Assembly: GCA_035512575.1 (NCBI GenBank)
Contig: DATKDT010000126.1
Location: 1 to 5,949 of the forward strand
Direction: 5' to 3'
DNA length: 5,949 bases
Source: JALYRV01 sp035512575
Lineage (GTDB): Bacteria > Acidobacteriota > Vicinamibacteria > Vicinamibacterales > SCN-69-37
Part shown: piece after piece, positions 1 to 4,549 of the stretch
How the letters are laid out: each line of letters starts with the position of its first letter
Numbering within the stretch: position 1 is the first letter of the stretch
The notes under the pieces: generated by a model
What the model saw: only the letters and a program-made list of their open reading frames with translations
Databases searched by the model: none
What the model was told of the DNA's origin: nothing
Made by a program: the position numbers and the translations under genes

Positions 1-836
1 GGCGGCAGCGGATGCGTGCGCGGCGCGGGCGGCGCGGATGCCGCGGGCTTCGCGGGTGTGAGCGGCCCGGTGTCGGCGCCGGTCACGAAGCGCGGTCCCT
101 CCGCGTAGACGACCGTGACGTTGTCCTTGCCTCCCGCGGCGTTGGCCGCGGCGATCAGGCCGGCGGCCACGTCGTCGGGACGGCCCGCGTGCTGGTGCAC
201 GATGTCGAGGATGGCGGCAGAGGTAACGCCGTCGGTCAGGCCGTCGCTGCAGAGCAGCAGTGCCGCGTCGCTCTCGAACGGCACGCGCGTGATGTCGATG
301 AACCCCTCGTCGAACGCCTGCCGCTCGGTCGAGCCCACGTCGCGGAAGACCTCGTTGCGGCGCGGGTGCCGCATCGCCTCGACTTCCGAGAGCTCGCCGG
401 CATCCTCGCGCTCGCCGACCGGCGAGTGGTCGCGCGTGATCTTCTGGATGCGGCCGCCGCGGATCTTGTAGAACCGCGTGTCGCCCACGTGGCCCACGAC
501 GGCGTCGGCGCCGTCGAGCACCGCGACTGTGAGCACGCAGCCCATGCCGCGCCATTGCTCGTTGAGCGACGCCACGCGGCGCACTTCGTTGTTGGCGACG
601 GTGATGGCCTCGCGCACGCGGTCCTCGACCGCGCCGGTTTCGCGCTCGAGCCGCGCGCGCAGCATGGTGACGGCGATCTCCGCGGCCTTTTCGCCTGCCG
701 CGTGGCCGCCGACGCCGTCGACGACCATGAACAGGCCGCGCGCGGTGTCTTCGTGGAAGCGGTCTTCGTTGTTCTCGCGCTGCCGTCCCGGATCGCTGCG
801 GCCGGCGGCTCGGATGCCAGTGCTGACGCGCTTCAT
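1..836 (-). CDS. PP2C-family Ser/Thr protein phosphatase (3' end beyond window)
   Basis: This gene encodes a PP2C/PPM metal-dependent phosphatase of the bacterial Stp/PrpC type, a cytoplasmic enzyme that removes phosphate from Ser/Thr residues and usually opposes Hanks-type kinases. Reading the minus strand from ATG at 836 gives 278 codons without a stop to the window edge. Family motifs occur in order: SDPGRQRENNED (14-25), FMVVDGVGGH (36-45, metal ligands D40/G41), GHVGDTRFY (about 115-123), DHSPVG, LLLCSDGLTDG (193-203, metal ligand D198) and GGKDNVTVV (about 235-243, metal ligand D238). The catalytic domain is therefore complete by about residue 245, near the usual size of stand-alone enzymes. 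A Pro/Ala-rich stretch follows and leaves the window, so there is a linker and perhaps a further segment. The start codon overlaps the stop of the upstream FHA gene (ATGA), indicating translational coupling. No kinase gene is visible here. Confidence 0.95.
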   Translation of the reverse strand, partial: MKRVSTGIRAAGRSDPGRQRENNEDRFHEDTARGLFMVVDGVGGHAAGEKAAEIAVTMLRARLERETGAVEDRVREAITVANNEVRRVASLNEQWRGMGCVLTVAVLDGADAVVGHVGDTRFYKIRGGRIQKITRDHSPVGEREDAGELSEVEAMRHPRRNEVFRDVGSTERQAFDEGFIDITRVPFESDAALLLCSDGLTDGVTSAAILDIVHQHAGRPDDVAAGLIAAANAAGGKDNVTVVYAEGPRFVTGADTGPLTPAKPAASAPPAPRTHPLP

Positions 837-1741
837 GATCCCGTGGCTTCGAACTCGACCGTGACGAGATCGGCAAGGCGGAGCGTGGCGCGCGCCGGCA
901 GCGGTGTCTCGACGCCGTTCTCGCGCTTGGTGCCGCCCTCGTCGCTGTAGCCTTTGGGCAGACGCCGGCTGTCGAGCGAAGTGCCCAGTGAGCTGAGGTC
1001 GATCACGAAGAACGTGCCCGTGGCCGGATCGCGGCGGATGCGCAGGTGCTCGCGCGACACGTCGGGCGACGTTTCGATGCGCACGTCGACCGGATAGGCG
1101 AGCCCTCCGCGTCCGATGGTGATGGAGTCGCGCGTGATGTCGAACGTCTTCGATCCTCCTGCGTCTGCGTAGCGCAGCCGGCCGCGCACGGCGGCGGGCG
1201 CCGCCGGCGCCTTCTCCGATACCGACGCGGTACTCGACGTCTGAGTTCCCATGCGTGACGTCGTGAAGCGGCGCGTCCGCTCGCCGACGCCGAGCTCGGG
1301 CTGCGCCGGCAGGGCCAGATCGGACGAGACCAGAATGTCGCCCTCGTCATGCAGCTCGCCGCCGGGGTCGGGCAGAAACTCGACGTGCCATTCGCCCGCG
1401 CGCTGCACCGCGGGCTCGCCGCCCTGGCCCAGCAGCCTGTGAAGCGCGCGGCCCGCCGACGAGCTGAGCAGCAGGCCGTCGAGCACTCGCCGGAAAAGCG
1501 ATCCGTGATTCAGGTTTTGAAGCGCCTCATCGAGCGCGCGCACGGTTTCGCGCTCCACGACGGGCAGCACGCCCGCCAGGCGCGTGTGCTCGGCCGGGTG
1601 CAGGTAGACGACGAACCGGCTTGGCGCGAGCGTCGAGTACTTCAACTCCTCGAGGTTCTCGCGCATGTTCTCGACGACGGCGTCGGTCAGGTCGCGGGCG
1701 GCGCGGCGCGGGGGCGCGGCCGGGGAGGTCGCGGGAGCCAT
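833..1741 (-). CDS. DUF3662-like / FHA domain protein
   Basis: A 302-aa protein with a C-terminal FHA domain, a phosphothreonine-peptide binding fold. In the FHA part (about 187-299) I see the strand leading to GR (210-211), the SREH motif (229-232, matching SxxH) and DLSSLGT (248-254). The last replaces the usual NGT, so the conserved Asn is Leu here. The N-terminal part (about 17-150), with LAPSRFVVYLHPAEHTRL and later WHVEFLPDPGGELHDEGDI, resembles the DUF3662 domain found before FHA in actinobacterial FhaA; this match is from memory of the family pattern. A Ser/Thr/Ala/Pro-rich linker (about 160-186) joins the two. The frame stays open much further upstream, to about 2260, but that extension overlaps another gene on the same strand and reads as low-complexity Arg-rich protein, so ATG at 1741 is preferred. 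A GATAAT hexamer lies 6 bases before it, with no convincing Shine-Dalgarno. It is coupled to the PP2C gene by a 4-base overlap, suggesting a phosphorylation-sensing module. Confidence 0.88.
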   Translation of the reverse strand: MAPATSPAAPPRRAARDLTDAVVENMRENLEELKYSTLAPSRFVVYLHPAEHTRLAGVLPVVERETVRALDEALQNLNHGSLFRRVLDGLLLSSSAGRALHRLLGQGGEPAVQRAGEWHVEFLPDPGGELHDEGDILVSSDLALPAQPELGVGERTRRFTTSRMGTQTSSTASVSEKAPAAPAAVRGRLRYADAGGSKTFDITRDSITIGRGGLAYPVDVRIETSPDVSREHLRIRRDPATGTFFVIDLSSLGTSLDSRRLPKGYSDEGGTKRENGVETPLPARATLRLADLVTVEFEATGS

Positions 1742-1747
1742 TCGCCC

Positions 1748-1753
1748 ATTATC
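1748..1753 (-). promoter_or_regulatory. Putative -10 (GATAAT) for leaderless FHA mRNA
   Basis: On the minus strand GATAAT ends 6 bases before the ATG at 1741, the spacing expected if transcription begins at the start codon. No TTGACA-like box is seen 16-18 bases further upstream. It differs from TANNNT at the first base, so it is the weakest match of the four genes with this exact 6-base spacing. Confidence 0.4.
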
Positions 1754-1754
1754 A

Positions 1755-1769
1755 CGGGGAAGTGCCCCG
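1755..1769. repeat. Small GC hairpin between membrane and FHA genes
   Basis: CGGGG-AAGTG-CCCCG (plus strand) forms a 5-bp perfect stem with a 5-base loop, filling half of the 29-base gap between the 116-aa membrane gene and the FHA gene. In the direction of transcription no T-run follows, so it is not a typical intrinsic terminator. It could attenuate readthrough or be chance in GC-rich DNA. Its loop (CACTT on the minus strand) equals the plus-strand loop of the larger palindrome at 2241-2269, probably by coincidence. Confidence 0.35.
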
Positions 1770-1770
1770 A

Positions 1771-2121
1771 TTAGTTCCACTCGCTGGGAAACTGCCTGCG
1801 GTAGTGGCGGCGGTCGGCCGCGATGCTGGCGTCGAACAGGATGAAGACCTGGACCAGGGCGATGCCCGCGTAGATCGCGAAGCGTGCGAAAGCGCTGGGC
1901 GAGAACACGCAGTCGTACCCGGTGGCCTCGAGGCACGCCTCGGTCATTCGCTCGAGCTCGGTGAACTCGCGGCCGATCAGCGCCGCGCCCGCCATGAAGA
2001 TGACGCCCGCGCCCGCGCTGCTCCCGAACGTCGTCAAACCTCGGCGCCACATCGGCCAGGCCACGAGGAACCCGAGCGCGAGCGGCACCGTCGCGGCGAC
2101 GCCAATCCAGTACCAGTTCAC
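1771..2121 (-). CDS. Small three-helix membrane protein, unknown function
   Basis: A 116-aa protein that I do not recognise. It starts at GTG (2121), with an in-frame TAG 12 bases upstream, so no longer start is possible; the next candidate is Met24, which would remove the first helix. Hydrophobic segments lie at about 4-22, 33-50 and 80-97. The 51-79 loop holds two cysteines (63 and 71) in an acidic stretch (EFTELERMTEACLEATGYDC), which could form a disulfide if the loop faces outward. The tail is basic (RRHYRRQ), consistent with a cytoplasmic C-terminus by the positive-inside rule. There is no Shine-Dalgarno; the bases before GTG are CCCTTC, preceded by TAGACT. It lies 29 bases upstream of the FHA gene on the same strand, so a link to signalling is possible but unproven. 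Coding is supported by the clear helix pattern and fit between neighbours. Confidence 0.75.
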   Translation of the reverse strand: MNWYWIGVAATVPLALGFLVAWPMWRRGLTTFGSSAGAGVIFMAGAALIGREFTELERMTEACLEATGYDCVFSPSAFARFAIYAGIALVQVFILFDASIAADRRHYRRQFPSEWN

Positions 2122-2127
2122 GAAGGG

Positions 2128-2133
2128 AGTCTA
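2128..2133 (-). promoter_or_regulatory. Putative -10 (TAGACT) for leaderless membrane-protein mRNA
   Basis: TAGACT on the minus strand ends exactly 6 bases before the GTG start at 2121. The 6-base gap (CCCTTC) has no ribosome-binding character. No -35 hexamer is evident 16-18 bases upstream. This is consistent with a start site at the G of GTG. Confidence 0.5.
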
Positions 2134-2240
2134 TCGCGACGCCGCCAGACGGCGCAGTCATCGGTGCTCGGCGCTTGGTCCGGTATTGCTCAGCGCCGCC
2201 GGGGTGCGGGCGCGCCAAAGAGCGGTCGCGCCTCAGGCGG

Positions 2241-2269
2241 GGACAGGTCTTGCACTTCAAGACCTGTCC
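2241..2269. repeat. 12-bp perfect palindrome, REP-like, spanning the HXXEE stop codon
   Basis: GGACAGGTCTTG (2241-2252), a 5-base loop CACTT, and its exact reverse complement CAAGACCTGTCC (2258-2269). Such a long perfect stem with a short loop is typical of dispersed palindromic (REP-type) elements mobilised by RAYT/TnpA_REP enzymes, or of a strong hairpin. The TGA stop of the HXXEE gene (2259-2257) lies at the loop edge, and the minus-strand leading arm encodes that protein's last residues. No T-run follows on either strand, so intrinsic termination is not its obvious role. It may still act as an mRNA 3'-end stabiliser. Confidence 0.75.
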
Positions 2270-2703
2270 ACGGAGCGCTGATCAACACCGGACACCGCGC
2301 CTGCGCCTGCCATGCGCCGATCGCGCCGACGCAGCTCGCGCGCGAGCAGAAAGCCGAGGGGCCCGACGAGAAAGGCGGTGACGGTGCCGGGCGTGTATCC
2401 GCCCTGGATCAGCGACCAGCCCGGATGCACGAAGCCGTTCGCGATTTCGACGATGGCCCAGCCCCACATGAATGCGGGCGCCGAGGGCCAGCCGCGGCGG
2501 ACCGGCCAGAAGAAGCACCAGACGCCGAAGACGAAGATCGAGACGTTGAAGATGATGAAGCCGCGCTCGAGGTCGTCCGACAGCGCGGCAGAGATCAGGC
2601 GCGCGGGCGGCAGCGAGTCCCACAGGCGGAAGGCCCATTCCTCGAGCGAGTGCGCCGCCTGGCCGAGGACGAGGAAGCCGAAGAGCCGCTGGGCGCGGGT
2701 CAT
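2257..2703 (-). CDS. HXXEE-motif integral membrane protein
   Basis: A 148-aa membrane protein of the HXXEE family, named for its conserved motif; the biochemical role of the family is not established. The motif is HSLEE at 18-22 near the N-terminus, and the second conserved patch NGFVHPGWSLIQGGYTPG (89-106) contains the family's His and Y-x-PG pattern. Hydrophobic segments are at about 48-66, 77-92 and 106-121, plus the weaker amphipathic N-terminal helix 5-18. The core ends at about 123; the remaining tail (RRRDRRMAGAGAVSGVDQRSVDRS) is polar, and its last residues are encoded by the palindrome at 2241-2269, suggesting that a repeat insertion reset the C-terminus. The ATG at 2703 has no Shine-Dalgarno but a TAAACT hexamer 6 bases upstream. 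It lies 55 bases after recA, separated by a GTAG-type palindrome. Confidence 0.85.
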   Translation of the reverse strand: MTRAQRLFGFLVLGQAAHSLEEWAFRLWDSLPPARLISAALSDDLERGFIIFNVSIFVFGVWCFFWPVRRGWPSAPAFMWGWAIVEIANGFVHPGWSLIQGGYTPGTVTAFLVGPLGFLLARELRRRDRRMAGAGAVSGVDQRSVDRS

Positions 2704-2709
2704 CCGTGC

Positions 2710-2715
2710 AGTTTA
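2710..2715 (-). promoter_or_regulatory. Putative -10 (TAAACT) for leaderless HXXEE mRNA
   Basis: TAAACT on the minus strand is followed by 6 bases (GCACGG) and then ATG at 2703. No Shine-Dalgarno or -35 hexamer is seen. The spacing puts the predicted start site on the A of the ATG, implying transcription independent of recA. Confidence 0.5.
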
Positions 2716-2731
2716 GCCAGATTGCAGCGAT

Positions 2732-2755
2732 GCCGGGGCTGAAGCCCCGGCCTAC
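2732..2755 (-). repeat. GTAG-tagged palindrome (REP-type element) after recA
   Basis: On the minus strand GTAG (2755-2752) is immediately followed by GCCGGGGC, a TTCA tetraloop, and GCCCCGGC, a perfect 8-bp stem. A GTAG or GGAG tetranucleotide directly 5' of a palindrome is the known signature of REP elements recognised by RAYT transposases. It begins 3 bases after the recA stop codon. It could double as a recA terminator or mRNA stabiliser, but no T-run follows the stem (ATCGCTGCAATC). The transposase itself is not in this window. Confidence 0.7.
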
Positions 2756-2758
2756 CGC

Positions 2759-3799
2759 CTACGCTTCGACGACTTCCGTGGCCGGCGCGAGGCCGAGCTC
2801 GCGGCGGACGGCGATGTCGATGGCCGACGTGATTTCCTTGTTCTCCTTGAGGAACGCCTTGACGTTTTCGCGGCCCTGGCCGAGGCGCTCGCCGTTGTAG
2901 GAGAACCACGTGCCGCTCTTGTCGACGATCTTCTTCTCGACCGCCTGATCGAGCAGGTCGCCTTCGCGCGAGATGCCTTCGCCGTACATCACGTCGAACT
3001 CGGCCTCGCGGAACGGCGGCGCGACCTTGTTCTTGACGATCTTCACGCGCGTGCGGCTGCCGACGATCTGGTCGCCGTCCTTGATGGCGCCGATGCGGCG
3101 GATGTCGATGCGCACCGACGAGTAGAACTTCAGCGCGCGGCCGCCGGTGGTGGTTTCAGGGTTGCCGAACATCACGCCGATCTTCTCGCGCAGCTGGTTG
3201 ATGAACACCAGCGACGTCTTCGACTTCGACACGATGCCGGTGAGCTTGCGCAGCGCCTGCGACATGAGGCGCGCCTGCAGGCCCATCTGCGCTTCGCCCA
3301 TCTCGCCCTCGATTTCGGCGCGCGGCACGAGCGCCGCCACCGAGTCGACGACGACGACGTCGACGCCGCCGGAGCGGACGAGCACTTCGACGATCTCGAG
3401 CGCCTGTTCGCCGTTGTCGGGCTGCGAGACGAGGAGGTTGTCGAGATCGACGCCCAGCTTCTTGGCGTAGGCCGCGTCGAGCGCGTGCTCGGCGTCGACG
3501 AACGCCGCCATGCCGCCCTTGCGCTGCGCTTCGGCAATCACGAGGAGGGCGAGGGTGGTCTTGCCTGACGACTCGGGCCCGAAGATCTCGGTGACGCGGC
3601 CGCGCGGCACGCCGCCGACGCCTAACGCCCAGTCGATGCTGACCGAGCCGGTCGAAATCGACGGGATGGCGGCAATGGCGTCCTTGCCGCCCAGGCGCAT
3701 GATCGAGCCCTTGCCGAACTGCTTTTCGATCTGGCCCACGGCCATCTCGATGGCCTTGGAGCGTTCCTTATCGATACGGTCTTCATTCACTGGCGGCAT
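2759..3799 (-). CDS. recA: RecA recombinase
   Basis: RecA forms ATP-dependent filaments on single-stranded DNA, drives strand exchange in homologous recombination and, as a co-protease, promotes LexA self-cleavage in the SOS response. The 346-aa length is normal. Visible features are the N-terminal oligomerisation helix (about 10-35, with IEKQFGKGSIMRLG), Walker A GPESSGKT (74-81), the DAEHALD segment (102-108), Walker B VDVVVVDSV (146-154), the NQLREKIGVMFGNPETTTGG region covering loop L2 (201-220), and the C-terminal domain with RLGQGRENVKAFL and a short acidic end (EVVEA). I chose ATG at 3799: it gives the standard N-terminus and follows GAGGA by 5 bases. The open frame continues to 3880, but that extension covers the promoter and is not expected to be translated. 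The gene has its own strong promoter. No recX follows; the next gene encodes an HXXEE membrane protein. Confidence 0.99.
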   Translation of the reverse strand: MPPVNEDRIDKERSKAIEMAVGQIEKQFGKGSIMRLGGKDAIAAIPSISTGSVSIDWALGVGGVPRGRVTEIFGPESSGKTTLALLVIAEAQRKGGMAAFVDAEHALDAAYAKKLGVDLDNLLVSQPDNGEQALEIVEVLVRSGGVDVVVVDSVAALVPRAEIEGEMGEAQMGLQARLMSQALRKLTGIVSKSKTSLVFINQLREKIGVMFGNPETTTGGRALKFYSSVRIDIRRIGAIKDGDQIVGSRTRVKIVKNKVAPPFREAEFDVMYGEGISREGDLLDQAVEKKIVDKSGTWFSYNGERLGQGRENVKAFLKENKEITSAIDIAVRRELGLAPATEVVEA

Positions 3800-3804
3800 A
3801 GCGG

Positions 3805-3809
3805 TCCTC
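3805..3809 (-). promoter_or_regulatory. recA ribosome binding site (GAGGA)
   Basis: GAGGA lies 5 bases before the ATG at 3799 on the minus strand and settles the recA start over the upstream in-frame codon. It contrasts with the other starts in the window, which lack a Shine-Dalgarno sequence. Confidence 0.8.
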
Positions 3810-3831
3810 GTAAAGGTCGTGTCAGTCGGAA

Positions 3832-3849
3832 ACGGGAGTGCAATCCCGT
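3832..3849. promoter_or_regulatory. 18-bp inverted repeat at the recA transcription start
   Basis: ACGGGA-GTGCAA-TCCCGT has perfect 6-bp outer arms, and the two innermost base pairs are also symmetric, leaving only one mismatched pair in an 18-bp dyad. It covers the position where transcription from the recA promoter should begin. It may be a regulator site or a hairpin at the 5' end of the mRNA. Confidence 0.45.
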
Positions 3850-3864
3850 GCATTCTAGGAATGC
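3850..3864. promoter_or_regulatory. Candidate SOS/LexA-type operator over the recA -10 box
   Basis: GCATTC-TAG-GAATGC is a perfect 6-bp inverted repeat with a 3-base centre that overlaps the entire -10 hexamer and the edge of the spacer. This is the place where a repressor would block polymerase, and recA is classically LexA-repressed. The sequence is not the E. coli CTGT-N8-ACAG box nor the Bacillus GAAC-N4-GTTC box, so assignment to LexA is inference from position. Confidence 0.5.
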
Positions 3865-3880
3865 CGGAGGCGAATGTCAA
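3852..3880 (-). promoter_or_regulatory. recA sigma70-type promoter
   Basis: TTGACA (3880-3875), a 17-base spacer and TAGAAT (3857-3852) on the minus strand: a consensus -35, optimal spacing and a one-mismatch -10. The start site should fall near 3845, giving a leader of about 45 bases with a Shine-Dalgarno. An AT-rich patch (TTCTTTTG) just upstream could act as an UP-like element. The rest of the divergent gap, up to 4027, holds no gene that I can support. Confidence 0.85.
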
Positions 3881-4013
3881 GACAAAAGAACGCGCTAATA
3901 CGCTGCATTTACTGCCACTTAGCGACTGCCTGGACTTTCGCCTTTCTGCAACCCCATCGGCTTCTGCACCCAGTGTGCGGGGCTGGCATGACAGATAAGG
4001 TCAAAGCGGCGGA

Positions 4014-4019
4014 TAACAT
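4014..4019 (+). promoter_or_regulatory. Possible -10 (TAACAT) for the YdjM-family gene
   Basis: TAACAT ends 8 bases before the ATG at 4028, slightly further than the 6 bases seen for four other genes. An alternative register is GATAAC (4012-4017), with a weak ATGACA box (3988-3993) 18 bases upstream. Nearby, TGAC-N7-GTCA (3989-4003) forms a short dyad. No Shine-Dalgarno is evident. Confidence 0.3.
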
Positions 4020-4027
4020 GGCGGCAC

Positions 4028-4540
4028 ATGCCTACCCCGGTCGGCCATGCCCTCGGGGCGCTGATTCTCACCGCGCCCATACGCGCGCGGTACCGTCTAT
4101 TGGGTGCCGGCGCCGCCGTCGGCGCCGTGGCATTCGGCGTGGCCCCGGACCTCGATCTTCTGATCGGCCGCCACAGCGCCGAGACCCACAGCATCGGCGC
4201 CGCGGCGCTCACGGGCGCCCTCGCCTGGCTGTTTCTGCGCTCGCGCGGCAGGCCCCGCGCCGGCCCGCTTGCCGCCGTGCTCGCACTCGCCGTGCTCTCG
4301 CACGCGATGCTCGACTGGCTCGGCACCGACACCTCGACGCCCATCGGCATCATGGCGCTCTGGCCGTTCGGCACGTCTTATTACGAATCGGACGTGCACG
4401 TCTTCATGGCCGTCTCGCGCCGCTACTGGCTCGACGAGTTCTGGAGCTACAACCTGCGCGTGCTCGCGCGCGAGCTGCTGCTGCTCGGCGTGCCGGCGCT
4501 GGCAATCGAGTGGCTTCTGCGGCGCCGAAAGGTACGCTAG
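4028..4540 (+). CDS. YdjM/DUF457-family membrane-associated putative metal-dependent hydrolase
   Basis: A 170-aa protein of the family of E. coli YdjM (Pfam PF04307), annotated as LexA-regulated, membrane-associated putative metal-dependent hydrolases; no substrate is established. Family hallmarks seen are the N-terminal PTPVGHALG (His7), APDLDLLIG (39-47, Asp41/Asp43), the RHSAETHSIG histidine pair (His49, His54), and LSHAMLDWLGTDTSTPIGIMALWPF (90-114, His92/Asp96), which together could bind metal. Hydrophobic segments are at about 24-40, 56-70, 78-95 and 149-164. The C-terminal tail is basic (RRRKVR). The start at 4028 gives the expected family N-terminus; there is no Shine-Dalgarno. It diverges from recA with a 228-base shared control region, which is notable because E. 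coli ydjM belongs to the SOS regulon. Its stop codon overlaps the putative -10 of the next gene. Confidence 0.88.
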   Translation: MPTPVGHALGALILTAPIRARYRLLGAGAAVGAVAFGVAPDLDLLIGRHSAETHSIGAAALTGALAWLFLRSRGRPRAGPLAAVLALAVLSHAMLDWLGTDTSTPIGIMALWPFGTSYYESDVHVFMAVSRRYWLDEFWSYNLRVLARELLLLGVPALAIEWLLRRRKVR

Positions 4541-4543
4541 ATT
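4538..4543 (+). promoter_or_regulatory. Putative -10 (TAGATT) for leaderless lipoprotein mRNA
   Basis: TAGATT, whose TAG is also the stop codon of the YdjM-family gene, is followed by exactly 6 bases (GGCCTC) and ATG at 4550. There is no Shine-Dalgarno. The lipoprotein gene may therefore have its own promoter rather than depend only on the upstream gene. Confidence 0.45.
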
Positions 4544-4549
4544 GGCCTC

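Noticed and set aside
12..950. 312-codon plus-strand open frame
   Set aside because: Antisense shadow of the PP2C gene. The protein is Arg/Ala/His-rich with no motifs, while the minus strand gives a complete PP2C domain.
2169..2198. 7-bp inverted repeat (CGGCGCT / AGCGCCG) with a 16-base loop
   Set aside because: Long loop and GC-only arms in GC-rich DNA; likely chance, and no T-run makes it a terminator.
1742..2260. N-terminal extension of the FHA protein to about 2260
   Set aside because: It overlaps the 116-aa membrane gene on the same strand in another frame and reads as Arg-rich noise; ATG 1741 gives a sensible domain start.
2282..2638. 118-codon minus-strand open frame inside the HXXEE gene
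   Set aside because: Same strand, different frame; the HXXEE frame has the family motif and membrane helices.
1621..2742. 373-codon plus-strand open frame
   Set aside because: Runs antisense across the FHA, membrane-protein and HXXEE genes and two intergenic gaps; its composition is low-complexity Arg/Ala/Glu, typical of GC-rich shadow frames.
3800..3880. 27-residue extension of RecA to the ATG at 3880
   Set aside because: It spans the recA promoter and leader. The ATG at 3799 with GAGGA gives the standard RecA N-terminus.
3900..4027. Possible tRNA or small RNA in the recA/YdjM gap
   Set aside because: No cloverleaf arms, terminator or short coding frame can be supported.
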